Positions 35,689-44,589 of a stretch of 64,000 bases of DNA are shown here, piece after piece (the first letter of the stretch is position 1; each line of letters starts with the position of its first letter). The notes beneath the pieces were generated by a model. The model worked only from the letters and a program-made list of their open reading frames with translations, searched no databases and was not told where the DNA came from. The DNA is taken from contig CAKVGH010000001.1 in the NCBI GenBank assembly GCA_934747255.1, forward strand, positions 124,001 through 188,000, written 5' to 3'. The DNA is from an uncultured Clostridia bacterium (GTDB lineage Bacteria > Bacillota > Clostridia > Christensenellales > UBA1242). Both the position numbers and the translations under genes were made by a program.

Positions 35689-37668
35689 TTATTCGGTCAA
35701 AGTTTTTTCTTCTTGTGGGTAACCAAAAATTGTGTAATTAACTTTGTCAACTTTGCCAATTTGGAAAGCAAATTTGTCGCCAATAGTAATCTTTTTATAA
35801 GTATTGCAGTCTACCATACCCAACTTATCTTGAGTCATAACAAACTTATGTTTGCCATTATCATTCAAAATAAAGTAAGGGATTTCGATAAAGATAGCAT
35901 CTTTTTTGATAACAAGAGCATCTCTTGCAAACTTGTAAATCATACCTTCAAATGTTTGACCGATATAGTCCTCTGCCCACAAACTTGCAAGGAACTTATC
36001 ACTCAATCTTTCGGCGTCATTTTCTGCTTTTTCTCTCTCGTTCAAGTGGTCACAAATAATTTTAATATCTTTATAGTCAAGCGATTGCTCTACTGGCTCG
36101 CCAGATTTCAAAGTTGCCTGTTTTGAAAGTACTTCGCTAATAATTCTATGTGCGGTTGTATCGGCATATCTTCGAATAGGACTTGTAAAGTGAGTATAGC
36201 CTTTGGAAGCCAATCCAAAGTGATTACCCTGTTCAAAATTATATCTTGCTTTTGAAAGTGTTTTTTGAAGTTCCGCTTGCAAAAATTCTTCCATAAGATT
36301 GCCCTTAATATACTTCAAAAATTTGTTTACTTGTTGTGATGAGTTACCTAATTTATATTTTATTTTTAGTTCGGTTAAAATACTGTTGAATTTTGCCAAT
36401 TTGCTCTCATCAATAATGGAGTGAGTTCTATAAATTCCGTATAAATTGTTGTCCTTAAAAAATTGTGCAGTTACTTCATTTGCCAAAATCATCAGTTGTT
36501 CAATGACAGTATGTGAACGCTCATTCCCTTGATTTTTTATTTCCAAAACCTTGTCGAAATCTTCATTAAATTTATACTCAGGTTCGTTGCTGATGAACTT
36601 TAATGCACCCCTTTGGTCGAGTTTGTTTTCCAAAATGTCAGTAATGTGATACAAAGTATTAACAACTGGCTTTGCTTCCTTATATTTGCTATCAATGTTG
36701 TTTTTTAATAAATAGAGTTTTTCCATTTCTTCATAACAAAAAGATTGATGAACATTTATCACGGCTTTTGCAAATTTATAATCTAAAACATTGCCACGAT
36801 AATCAATATCAATAATGGACACCAAACTCAATCTATCTTCGTGCTCATTGAGAGAACAGATTCCGTTTGATAAGTTTTGTGGTAGCATTGGATAAACACC
36901 CGAGCCAAGATAACAACTCGTGCCACGTTTTAAGGCTTCCTTGTCAACAAGTGAGCCTGATTTTACATAGTGCGAAACATCGGCAATAGCCACATATACT
37001 CTATAACCAAAATCTTGTTTTTCGGCATAAACAGCATCATCTTTGTCTTTGCAAGATGCTGGGTCACAAGTGATTAAAAATTTGTCTGTTAAATCTAATC
37101 TTCCCTGTCTTTCACTAGGTAGTACGCTTTGCGGTATATTTTCTACTTCCCTCAAAATTTCTGGTGAAAATTCCGCACTAAACCCCTTGCTAAAAGCGAT
37201 TGCTTCGTTTTCTGTGATAGGGTCAGCAACATAACCAAAAACCTTTTCAAAAACGGCTTTTGACTTACCATTTTCATCAGTCACAATATTACAACAACAT
37301 CTTTTGCCGACATTTTTCAAAACATCGTCATTGACATCTATTGGCATAACGCCAAACTTGTAATCAATTGGCAAAAAGAGATATTTACCATTCTTTTTGA
37401 CTATGCTTCCCGCTAATTTTCGGCTGTCACTTTGTCCACACAAAATGTCCATATTTTCAATTAGATTTGCCGAAAACAACTCGCCTTTGCAAACTTTGTT
37501 GCCTGATAATAATATTTGTTTCTTGTTTTCCAGTTGCAAAAATATGGTTTTAATTTCTGCAAGAGTTAAATCAAGTTCGCTAGAAAGTAACCTGCAAATT
37601 GATTTGAAATCACTTCCAAATAAATTGTTATTTTCTAATATTTGCAAAACGGCTTTATATTTTTTCAT
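35689..37668 (-). CDS. rnr: RNase R-type 3'-5' exoribonuclease
   Basis: This 659-residue RNB-family enzyme degrades structured RNA. An N-terminal winged-helix domain is followed by cold-shock-like OB folds and the RNB catalytic domain with DPASCKDKDDAV near residues 203-214 (metal-binding Asp cluster). Later come GVYPMLPQNLSNGICSLNEHEDR and HFTSPIRRYADTTAHR. A C-terminal S1-like domain is present but short, and the protein lacks the long basic tail of E. coli RNase R. GGAG lies eight bases before the ATG. It is a single-gene unit with two terminators. Confidence 0.93.
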   Translation of the reverse strand: MKKYKAVLQILENNNLFGSDFKSICRLLSSELDLTLAEIKTIFLQLENKKQILLSGNKVCKGELFSANLIENMDILCGQSDSRKLAGSIVKKNGKYLFLPIDYKFGVMPIDVNDDVLKNVGKRCCCNIVTDENGKSKAVFEKVFGYVADPITENEAIAFSKGFSAEFSPEILREVENIPQSVLPSERQGRLDLTDKFLITCDPASCKDKDDAVYAEKQDFGYRVYVAIADVSHYVKSGSLVDKEALKRGTSCYLGSGVYPMLPQNLSNGICSLNEHEDRLSLVSIIDIDYRGNVLDYKFAKAVINVHQSFCYEEMEKLYLLKNNIDSKYKEAKPVVNTLYHITDILENKLDQRGALKFISNEPEYKFNEDFDKVLEIKNQGNERSHTVIEQLMILANEVTAQFFKDNNLYGIYRTHSIIDESKLAKFNSILTELKIKYKLGNSSQQVNKFLKYIKGNLMEEFLQAELQKTLSKARYNFEQGNHFGLASKGYTHFTSPIRRYADTTAHRIISEVLSKQATLKSGEPVEQSLDYKDIKIICDHLNEREKAENDAERLSDKFLASLWAEDYIGQTFEGMIYKFARDALVIKKDAIFIEIPYFILNDNGKHKFVMTQDKLGMVDCNTYKKITIGDKFAFQIGKVDKVNYTIFGYPQEEKTLTE

Positions 37669-37758
37669 CAGTATTTCTCCACTTAAATAATATCATACTT
37701 TATTATAGATTGCAATATGCAAAAAAATTTTTCCTTTACAAAATTTTCAAATCTAGTA

Positions 37759-37787
37759 TTGACATTTTAAGCAAAATATGATAATAT
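37759..37787 (+). promoter_or_regulatory. Promoter upstream of the yjjX leader
   Basis: Perfect TTGACA (37759-37764), a 17-base spacer and TAATAT (37782-37787). Transcription should start near 37794, leaving a leader of about 150 bases. Confidence 0.7.
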
Positions 37788-37793
37788 AAGAAT

Positions 37794-37929
37794 ACAATCT
37801 CGTGTCATTCCAGATTGTGTTAATTGGGAATTTTTTTTAAGGAATCTTCTTATGAATGGCAATAAATATAGCAATAAATTAGGCTGTGTTTTATTGTTGT
37901 TTGTAGGTAGATTTTTTTATTACACAGCC
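37794..37929 (+). promoter_or_regulatory. Structured leader with possible attenuator before yjjX
   Basis: Two overlapping hairpins compete. Hairpin A pairs ACAATCT (37794-37800) with AGATTGT (37812-37818). Hairpin B pairs ATTCCAGATT (37807-37816) with AATTGGGAAT (37822-37831, one A/G mismatch) and is followed by eight T, so it is a terminator. Hairpin A uses part of the 5' arm of B and could act as antiterminator. A third stem, GGCTGTGT (37882-37889) with ACACAGCC (37922-37929), lies immediately before the ribosome site. No known riboswitch class is recognised. Confidence 0.5.
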
Positions 37930-37944
37930 AAAAAGGAGAAAAAT

Positions 37945-38499
37945 ATGAAAATTTTAATTGGAACAAAAAATCCCGGAAAAATCAAGGGAGCAACACAAGC
38001 ACTAGACAACTACTTTACTGACTATGAAATGGTAAGCGTAAACGCACCATCTTTGGTGGCTGACCAACCTGTTAATGATGACACCTATTTGGGAGCGCAC
38101 AACAGAGTACAAAATTTGATTAAATACGCAAAAGAAAATAATATTTCTGCCGACTTTTTTATGGCTGTGGAATCTGGAATTGTCAAACATTTTGGCAAGT
38201 GGTTTATAACAAATGTGGCTGTTATCTGCGATAAAAATGGTTACGAAAGTGTTGGAACAAGTGCTAGTTTCCCTGTTCCAGAAAAGTATGTTGAGAGCAT
38301 TATTAAAAACACACTTGGAACAGTTATGGACGAAATTTTTAGCAAGCACGATTTAAGAAGCTCAACCGGCGGAATTGGTCTTTTGACCCACGATGCTGTA
38401 ACTAGAATTGACTTAAACACACAGGCTTTTAATATGGCATTAACACAATTTGTAAATGGCGATATTTGGGCTGATGAAAATTTAGTTAATGAACTATAA
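37945..38499 (+). CDS. yjjX: Inosine/xanthosine triphosphatase, YjjX (DUF84) family
   Basis: This enzyme hydrolyses non-canonical purine triphosphates (ITP, XTP) and so cleans the nucleotide pool. The 184 residues begin MKILIGTKNPGKI, a typical NTPase start with the phosphate-binding loop, followed by FFMAVESGIVKHFGKWF and SSTGGIGLLTHDAVTR. The ATG at 37945 has a strong AAAGGAG site. An in-frame ATG at 37852, also preceded by AAGGA, would add 31 residues with a hydrophobic stretch (LGCVLLLFVG) and overlap the third leader stem. I regard that as leader rather than protein. The gene has a long structured 5' region. Confidence 0.87.
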   Translation: MKILIGTKNPGKIKGATQALDNYFTDYEMVSVNAPSLVADQPVNDDTYLGAHNRVQNLIKYAKENNISADFFMAVESGIVKHFGKWFITNVAVICDKNGYESVGTSASFPVPEKYVESIIKNTLGTVMDEIFSKHDLRSSTGGIGLLTHDAVTRIDLNTQAFNMALTQFVNGDIWADENLVNEL

Positions 38500-38679
38500 T
38501 TGTAGATATAGAACTATAAAAAACTTGTCTAAATCGCATTTGCAAAATACTTTTTATGCATAATTTTTAATAAAAAAAATTGCAAGACAACGCATTTTTG
38601 AAAATATTTATACATTATTACAAAACAAATTTTTAAGCAAATTTTTGCAAATTTTTCAAAAAAATGATATAAAAACGCA

Positions 38680-38709
38680 AAAAAACTCTCGATTTTGAGA
38701 GTTTTTTTA
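38680..38709 (-). terminator. Terminator after the PAP2 gene
   Basis: The stem AAACTCTC / GAGAGTTT with a six-base loop is flanked by A and T tracts. On the minus strand it directly follows the 38723 gene end. Confidence 0.85.
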
Positions 38710-38722
38710 TAATTTTTTATCA

Positions 38723-39466
38723 CTACTCGGTTTTTGGCTTTTCTTTTTCTGCTATATTTTCAGTACTGCTTTTATGTAATTTTTTTACTTTTAACTTATA
38801 AATCAAATTGACCGTGACATAGCAAATTATAGCAATGCCAACACCTACAACCAAATCTAAAAAGTAATGTTGTTTAATAAACACTGTTGCTAGGCAAATT
38901 AGAATAGCCATAACAAGCGATACAATCCTATACCAATATGGTATGTCATTTTGCTTTCTAACTGCAAGATAACTGTAAACACTTGTCAAACAATGGTATG
39001 ACGGCAGTAAATTAAAAGCATGAGCACCACCATCTACATTGTAAATTATTTTAAGTAACCAATGACCATTTTCGGCATATTCAAGCAAACCTTCCGCCAC
39101 TCTATCCATATAGGTTGGCATAACAATATAAATTACAAAACCAATAGTGTACGCAATCAGTTGACCAATAACAAACTTTTTGAAATGTTCTTTTCCGCAA
39201 GTCGAAGCCATAACAGGTGCTAAAAACCAAAAGATATACGATAAAACATACACAACCGCAAACGCAGGAACGATTGGAATAAAATTGTCTATTACATCAA
39301 TCTTTGTGCAAATAGGAGTAATGTTTAGTGCGTTTACAATGATATTCGACAGGTAATAGTAAAGCGACTGAATACCTAGCGAACACGCCCCAGCAAGCCA
39401 ACCCCACCACTTAACCTTTTTTAATGTATCAAAAAAACTATTTTTTTGACAAACTTGATTTTCCAT
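38723..39466 (-). CDS. PAP2-family phosphatase/transferase, inositolphosphotransferase-like
   Basis: This is a 247-residue polytopic membrane protein with about six helices. Motif 2 appears as LLPSYHCLTSVYSY (Pro-Ser-x-His) and motif 3 as KQHYFLDLVVGVGIA (His and Asp). This resembles the PAP2 subgroup related to inositol phosphorylceramide synthase. It may act on phospholipid or undecaprenyl-phosphate-type substrates; the exact reaction cannot be read from the sequence. The C-terminal 25 residues are charged and cytoplasmic. No ribosome site is seen; TAAAAT ends five bases before the ATG, again suggesting a leaderless mRNA. Confidence 0.75.
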   Translation of the reverse strand: MENQVCQKNSFFDTLKKVKWWGWLAGACSLGIQSLYYYLSNIIVNALNITPICTKIDVIDNFIPIVPAFAVVYVLSYIFWFLAPVMASTCGKEHFKKFVIGQLIAYTIGFVIYIVMPTYMDRVAEGLLEYAENGHWLLKIIYNVDGGAHAFNLLPSYHCLTSVYSYLAVRKQNDIPYWYRIVSLVMAILICLATVFIKQHYFLDLVVGVGIAIICYVTVNLIYKLKVKKLHKSSTENIAEKEKPKTE

Positions 39467-39605
39467 ACTTAATTTTATTCTAATAGTTTTTTATTCTTTT
39501 TGCAAACTTATTTATATAGTTAAATTTTTGGATATCAAATAAAATTTTTTCTAGGCTTTTTTCTTATGCCATATTTTGCTCATTAAATAGCAAATGCTAA
39601 TATAA

Positions 39606-39633
39606 AAACAAAAAAGTCTTACTAAAAAGACTT
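39606..39633 (-). terminator. Terminator of tRNA-Trp
   Basis: The stem AAGTCTT / AAGACTT is followed by T on the minus strand, immediately after the tRNA 3' end. Confidence 0.75.
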
Positions 39634-39637
39634 TTTT

Positions 39638-39713
39638 TGGCAGGTGAGACAGGACTCGAACCCGCAACAAACGGTTTTGGAGACCGTGACTCTACCAGTT
39701 GAGCTACTCACCT
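39638..39713 (-). tRNA. tRNA-Trp (anticodon CCA)
   Basis: The acceptor AGGTGAG / CTCACCT, discriminator G and an encoded CCA tail are all present. The anticodon loop is CTCCAAA within a CGGT/ACCG-type stem, giving CCA for UGG codons. The T loop GTTCGAGTC is canonical. Together with real TGA stops this argues against UGA-Trp recoding. Confidence 0.95.
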
Positions 39714-39935
39714 ATTTAATGTAAACTTTGCTAAATTGCTTTGTTTTTGTTTACATTTATAGATTACACTACTTGCCCTCCATAAGTCAATAGAATTTTA
39801 TTACAATATTTATGAAAAATATCATTATTCTAAATTGCAAAACGCAAATGAATTATAATTTAATCAATATAGTAAAGTTAAAAATATGTTTAACCATTTG
39901 ATAAGGTTTTGAATAAACTGCAATAGGAGAAAATT

Positions 39936-40700
39936 ATGGCCATTCAAAATAGAGCAAAATTATCATCATATATCACTGCTCCATCTGGTGAGCAAGTTGA
40001 ATTACAGACCAATAGCAATAAAAGTGTTGTAAACAATTTGAATACTGATATTATCATCGCAAAGACTTCCAGCAAAAGTTGGATTTTGCCATCTGGCAAA
40101 GTAACTATTACTAACACAATAACAAACAATACCGATGTTAATATCTCAGACATAAATATTAAGGACACAATCTCGGCTGGGGCTAGTTTTTTGTCAGGAA
40201 GCGTAAAAATCGGTTCGGTAGAACACCCAGATTATAACATCGAAACGGGATTTGTTATGCCGGTAACATTGGGTGGTTCTGGTGGCGAACTTACTTTAAG
40301 TTACGATATAGTCGCGGATGATTATGCAATAGAAGAAAGTTTCGACAACCAATCGACAATCAGTTTCGAAATTGATAATAACACCTTTGAACTATCTTCT
40401 TCTACTCTAAATATTCAAATTATCAATAATGATGTTTCCTTACTCAAAACCGCTAGCCGTACAGCCGTTAAAACAGGCGACACCTTAACTTACACAATCG
40501 AAATAACTAACTCTGGCAACTTCAAAAACACCAATATTGTGTTTACAGATAAAATTCCAGATGGCACAGAGTTTGTCGCAAATAGCGTGACAATTAACGG
40601 AGAAGCAAAAGAAGGGTTCAATCCAGAAAACTCATTTGAACTACCTGAGCTTGATATAAATGGTAGCATAACAGTCACTTTCAAAGTTACCGTTAAGTAA
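39936..40700 (+). CDS. DUF11-type repeat protein without signal peptide
   Basis: The protein has 254 residues. After an N-terminal segment (MAIQNRAKLSSYITAPSGEQV) come two beta-sandwich units of the DUF11/isopeptide type. The second is clear: KTASRTAVKTGDTLTYTIEI, NSGNFKNTNIVFTDKIP and DGTEFVANSVTING. DUF11 repeats are normally extracellular, yet no signal peptide or membrane anchor is seen here. Small DUF11 proteins with this MAIxNRA start occur in Clostridia, where a coat or surface role has been supposed; that part is from memory and weak. AGGAG precedes the ATG and a terminator follows. Confidence 0.75.
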   Translation: MAIQNRAKLSSYITAPSGEQVELQTNSNKSVVNNLNTDIIIAKTSSKSWILPSGKVTITNTITNNTDVNISDINIKDTISAGASFLSGSVKIGSVEHPDYNIETGFVMPVTLGGSGGELTLSYDIVADDYAIEESFDNQSTISFEIDNNTFELSSSTLNIQIINNDVSLLKTASRTAVKTGDTLTYTIEITNSGNFKNTNIVFTDKIPDGTEFVANSVTINGEAKEGFNPENSFELPELDINGSITVTFKVTVK

Positions 40701-40744
40701 AACGCACTCGTAAAAAACTAAAAAATTACTCAAAACAAATAAAA

Positions 40745-40780
40745 AAACGCATTAAGTATAGTTTCCTTAATGTGTTTTTT
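40745..40780 (+). terminator. Terminator after the DUF11 gene
   Basis: AACGCATTAAG pairs with CTTAATGTGTT (one G-U) and a T run follows. Confidence 0.8.
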
Positions 40781-40880
40781 GTTAAGCATATTTACTGATT
40801 TTTTTTGTACATATATGAATACAAAAAAACATTTACCCTTGAATCTTATCGATTTTCGCACGATTTTTCGGGGGTTTTAA

Positions 40881-40955
40881 TGGTTGGGGTAGAGAGATTT
40901 GAACTCCCGTATGTCGGAATCAGAATCCGAAGCCTTACCGCTTGGCGATACCCCA
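40881..40955 (-). tRNA. tRNA-Gln (anticodon CTG)
   Basis: The acceptor TGGGGTA / TACCCCA, discriminator A and encoded CCA are intact. The anticodon loop TTCTGAT gives CUG (codon CAG), and the body resembles bacterial tRNA-Gln (TGGGGTATCGCCAAGCGG start). A CUG isoacceptor is notable in an AT-rich genome; a UUG isoacceptor must lie elsewhere. Confidence 0.93.
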
Positions 40956-41167
40956 ATATCGAAAGATAATTTATCACATTATTGCAAATTTGTCAACCAA
41001 CTCCAACTAGTATCAAGTAACAAAAAAACAATATTATAACAATTTGAAAACATAATGGTCGCCGTTTTATCTATTCTAAATAAAAAAATTACCCAGTTTT
41101 ACTTAAATATAATTTGCCAAAACACAGCAAAAGCGGTATATTGTTTATTGATAACAAAATATGGAGA

Positions 41168-41173
41168 TATAAT
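41168..41173 (+). promoter_or_regulatory. -10 box directly upstream of the LysR gene
   Basis: TATAAT ends eight bases before the ATG at 41182. GGAG lies 15 bases before the ATG, too far for a good ribosome site. Confidence 0.45.
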
Positions 41174-41181
41174 ATTTAATT

Positions 41182-42066
41182 ATGACAAACTTGAATCTAT
41201 ACAAATTTTTCTGTGCGGTTGCAGAAGAAAAAAACATTTCCAAAGCAAGTGATAAACTATATGTATCGCAACCAGCGGTTTCGTTTTCGATAAAGGAACT
41301 TGAAAACGAACTTGGTCAACAACTTTTCATTAGAAAAAGCAAAGGTGTAGAACTCACAACATTTGGCAAAATTTTATACAATCAAGTAAAGGACTTGGTT
41401 GATAAATTTGATGAAGCACAGGCACTTGCTAGTAGATTTAGCAAACTGGAAGAAGGCGTTATTAGAATTGGTGCTTGCACTTCCAATGTCAATCAAGTGG
41501 TGCTTGAATACCTTTCCGCATTTGCAAAAAAATACCCAAAAATACAAATCATAATGGAAAGAGGAAGCAAAGAAAATCTTATTGAAAGGTTAAAATCGAA
41601 TAATCTTGATATGATTTTTATTGACAAGACAGATGGTATAAATAATTTTAAGACGATAAAGCAATTCAATGTTGTATATCAACTTATTGGCGACAAAACT
41701 TTTAAGGACAAGTATTCTAGTCAAGATATTGATATTGAAAACTTCCCAGTGCAAGATTTAATGCTCCCTAGCGTGAACAACAATTCTAGAATTACCATCG
41801 ATAATTTTTTTGAAAAACATCAAATAAAATTATCTCCAAAATACGAACTTGATAATTACATTTTACTTTATGAATTTGTAAAAAAAGGCTTTGGTATTGC
41901 ATTCGTAAATATTGAATACTACAAAAAAATGGTGGAAGAAAAGGAAGTCTATGTTATCTACCCTAACTTTTCTATTTGCGCAAGAGAAGTCGTTTGTTTA
42001 ATAAATGACGAAATAACAAACCCCGCTTTAACAAAATTAGTTGATATAATTAAAAAACAAATTTAG
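41182..42066 (+). CDS. LysR-family transcriptional regulator
   Basis: The 294-residue protein has the LysR winged helix at residues 1-60 (LYKFFCAVAEEKNISKASDK, then QPAVSFSIKELENELG) and a periplasmic-binding-like effector domain from about 90 (IRIGACTSNVNQVVLEYL). The ligand cannot be deduced. No divergent partner gene is adjacent: tRNA-Gln lies upstream on the other strand. The target is therefore unknown. Confidence 0.88.
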   Translation: MTNLNLYKFFCAVAEEKNISKASDKLYVSQPAVSFSIKELENELGQQLFIRKSKGVELTTFGKILYNQVKDLVDKFDEAQALASRFSKLEEGVIRIGACTSNVNQVVLEYLSAFAKKYPKIQIIMERGSKENLIERLKSNNLDMIFIDKTDGINNFKTIKQFNVVYQLIGDKTFKDKYSSQDIDIENFPVQDLMLPSVNNNSRITIDNFFEKHQIKLSPKYELDNYILLYEFVKKGFGIAFVNIEYYKKMVEEKEVYVIYPNFSICAREVVCLINDEITNPALTKLVDIIKKQI

Positions 42067-42216
42067 TGTTAAAATATCAAAATTGAAAATTGCTTTGTAA
42101 ACATTAAAATTCATAAAAAATTGTAAAAAAAACACAAATCTATGCAAAAAATGATAGATTTTTAAGTTTTTTTCAAAAAATTCAGTAAAAATTTTTATGT
42201 AACTAAATATGGTTGT

Positions 42217-42251
42217 AAAAAAAACGAGTCATATAAAGGCTCGCTTTTTTA
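42217..42251. terminator. Bidirectional terminator between lysR and the 42258 gene
   Basis: CGAGTC pairs with GGCTCG (one G-U), with T and A tracts on either side. Confidence 0.65.
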
Positions 42252-42257
42252 TTAAAA

Positions 42258-42806
42258 TTACATTTCAATTTCGCTTGTTTTTTCACTTCCATCTTGATTA
42301 TTTAAGCAATCTAAAATATATTGTGTGTTAGGTTTTACATCTTTTTGAATTGGGCTGTTATCGTAATACACTCCCAAAGCGCGTTCGTATTTGTTTACCT
42401 TTTCCACCAATCTTTCCAAATTTGTATCTCGAATGTAAGCACCATTGTATGTGTAGTAAAAGTATTCGTGTTTAGGCTCATTTCCATAATCATAATAAAC
42501 CAAAACGCCAGTCCCACAAACCAATGCATTTACATCGTATAAATCGCAACCCAAGTCGTCAAGTTCTTTTTCTTGAACCGAAAATAATGTTTCACCATTG
42601 TTTTTTACGAACATTAGATTGATACTATGATTGTGTTTGCTTATAAGCAACGCACCTGATGAATAAAACTCCACCCCGTCATCTTCAAAAAGATAAAAGT
42701 TAATACTCTTTCTTACCTTTCCAATGCACACTTGCAAGTTTTGATTAAAAACGCAATCTTGTTGCAAGTAAAAATTTTTGTTTTCTGTTGTTGTTAAAAA
42801 TCTCAT
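42258..42806 (-). CDS. Hypothetical 182-residue protein
   Basis: I do not recognise the family. The protein is soluble-looking, has no signal peptide and is rich in Tyr, Asn and Asp. Its middle part (GVEFYSSGALLISKHNHSIN, GTGVLVYYDYGNEPKHEYFY) suggests a beta-sheet fold. The C-terminus is acidic and disordered (NNQDGSEKTSEIEM). A good AAGGAG site precedes the ATG, so it is very likely expressed. It stands alone. Confidence 0.6.
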   Translation of the reverse strand: MRFLTTTENKNFYLQQDCVFNQNLQVCIGKVRKSINFYLFEDDGVEFYSSGALLISKHNHSINLMFVKNNGETLFSVQEKELDDLGCDLYDVNALVCGTGVLVYYDYGNEPKHEYFYYTYNGAYIRDTNLERLVEKVNKYERALGVYYDNSPIQKDVKPNTQYILDCLNNQDGSEKTSEIEM

Positions 42807-43129
42807 AATTTATCTCCTTTTTTATTTACGCTGTCATTATAGACCCGATTCGCCATAATGTAAATAACAAGAAATTTATGTTTGTCATAAGTTTTAATTA
42901 TGTCACTATTTAATTTATTTATCTCAATTTGTCTAGTTTTTAGTCATAAATTTTAGTAAATTTAATATTGCAAATTTGACTTTGATTTAAGCAAAATGTG
43001 ATATGGCAAAATAATTATCAAAACATAGCAAAGTAAAACCTATATTATAAAAGTCCAAAATTACAAACTTTCACCCAAAAGATTTTTTGATATACATTAA
43101 AATAAGGTATAATAATTTTGGAGAAGAAT
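42807..43129. other. Intergenic region before the nucleoside phosphorylase gene
   Basis: There is no gene-like ORF. Near its end TTGATA (43087-43092) and TATAAT (43108-43113, 15-base spacer) form a possible promoter whose transcript would start a few bases before the GGAGAAG ribosome site. Nothing else is supported. Confidence 0.5.
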
Positions 43130-44371
43130 ATGAAAACGGAAGTTGAATTTGTTGTAAAAAGAATTTTATCTCATCAAAAAATAGGCAAAGAACCCATAGA
43201 AAAAATTATATACGACTATTGCAATAATATCTTAACCGATGAAGAATTTTTGCCAGTAGTTAAGGCGATTTATGACTATGATATTTGCGATGAAGACCTT
43301 TTTTACCTTACTGACGCAATGAAAAACAGTGGTCAAGTTTTAGATTTATCTAGTCTTGGCAAAGTTGTTGACAAACACTCTACTGGCGGAGTAAGTGATA
43401 CCACTACCCTAATTATCGCACCTATTTGTGCGTGTTTAGGTGTTAAAATGCTAAAAATGAGTGGCAGAGCATTAGGGTTTACGGGTGGAACTTGCGACAA
43501 GTTGGAGTGTTTTACGGGTTATAAAACCGATTTGGAACTAAACCATGCACTCGAACTCGTAAAACAAAATGGTGCTTGCGTAATCACTTCATCATTAAAT
43601 ATTGCCCCTGCCGACAAAAAAATTTATGCTTTGCGAGATAAAACAGGACTTGTGGATAGTATTCCACTAATCGCTTCATCAATAATGAGCAAAAAACTTG
43701 CCAGCGGAGCAAACGATATAGTTCTTGATGTGAAGTACGGCAAAGGTGCATTTATGCAAACCAAAAAAGGCGCAAAATTGCTAGCAAAAAAGATGAAAGC
43801 AATTGGCAAACTTGCAGGCAAAAACATCAAAATTGTATACGGAAAAATGGAAGAGCCACTCGGTTATAATGTTGGTCCACGACTAGAAGCAAAAGAAGCA
43901 TTGGAAGTGTTAAGTGGAGCGAAAAACTCACTTCAAAAAGAGTCTATTAGATTAGCGAGTCACTGCGTCGCACTTTACAAAAAGTTGCCTTATTTGATAG
44001 CAAAAATGCAAGTAAAAAGAGTGTTGAAATCTAATTCGGCGTTGGAAAAATTCAAGCAAATGGTCACAGCACAAGGTGGTTCAAACGAACTATTTGAACA
44101 AAAAATTCCAACCGCAGAATTTGTTATCTATACACAAGAAAATGGAAAGTTTAATTTCACTAACACAAAGAAAATAGGACAAATTGTAGCCGATTTAACT
44201 CACGAGTGCGGAGCAGAATATTCTAAACGCAACTTTGTTGGCATTATTACAAAATGTAAAAACAAAAAGATAGTTAAAAATGGCGACACGCTATTTGACA
44301 TATACTGCCAGACTACTGAACAAGGCGAAAGAATCAAGCAGGAATTGTCATCTTGTTACGAAATTATTTAA
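43130..44371 (+). CDS. Pyrimidine-nucleoside phosphorylase / thymidine phosphorylase
   Basis: This enzyme cleaves thymidine, uridine or both with phosphate and feeds nucleoside salvage. The ATG at 43130 has GGAGAAG upstream; an in-frame TTG four codons earlier is less likely. The glycosyltransferase-family signature is complete: VDKHSTGGVSDTTTLIIAP and SGRALGFTGGTCDKLE, with KYGKGAFM further on. The 413-residue length is slightly short for the family (about 430), mostly at the C-terminal alpha/beta domain. Specificity for thymidine or uridine cannot be decided. Confidence 0.92.
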   Translation: MKTEVEFVVKRILSHQKIGKEPIEKIIYDYCNNILTDEEFLPVVKAIYDYDICDEDLFYLTDAMKNSGQVLDLSSLGKVVDKHSTGGVSDTTTLIIAPICACLGVKMLKMSGRALGFTGGTCDKLECFTGYKTDLELNHALELVKQNGACVITSSLNIAPADKKIYALRDKTGLVDSIPLIASSIMSKKLASGANDIVLDVKYGKGAFMQTKKGAKLLAKKMKAIGKLAGKNIKIVYGKMEEPLGYNVGPRLEAKEALEVLSGAKNSLQKESIRLASHCVALYKKLPYLIAKMQVKRVLKSNSALEKFKQMVTAQGGSNELFEQKIPTAEFVIYTQENGKFNFTNTKKIGQIVADLTHECGAEYSKRNFVGIITKCKNKKIVKNGDTLFDIYCQTTEQGERIKQELSSCYEII

Positions 44372-44552
44372 CAAAAAATTTTAATTTTTTCAAATTATAC
44401 TTTTTAGCATAACAACATTTTTATATAGTGTTTTATGGTTTTTCTGTTTCACTATTTTAGCAAAGCATTTTAATCACTTGATATTTTCATAAGATTATTT
44501 TTTAATATTCATTAAACAACTTAACGATATTTTAGCAATCTCATTTAGCCAT

Positions 44553-44589
44553 AAAAAAATCTCTGCAATTATTATGCCAGAGATTTTTT
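44553..44589 (-). terminator. Terminator after the 44588 gene
   Basis: AAAATCTCTG pairs with CAGAGATTTT around a 12-base loop, with a T run on the minus strand. Confidence 0.8.

Noticed and set aside
38529..38723. 64-codon minus-strand ORF
   Set aside because: It consists of AT-rich Phe/Lys-rich sequence running through the PAP2 terminator, without a ribosome site.
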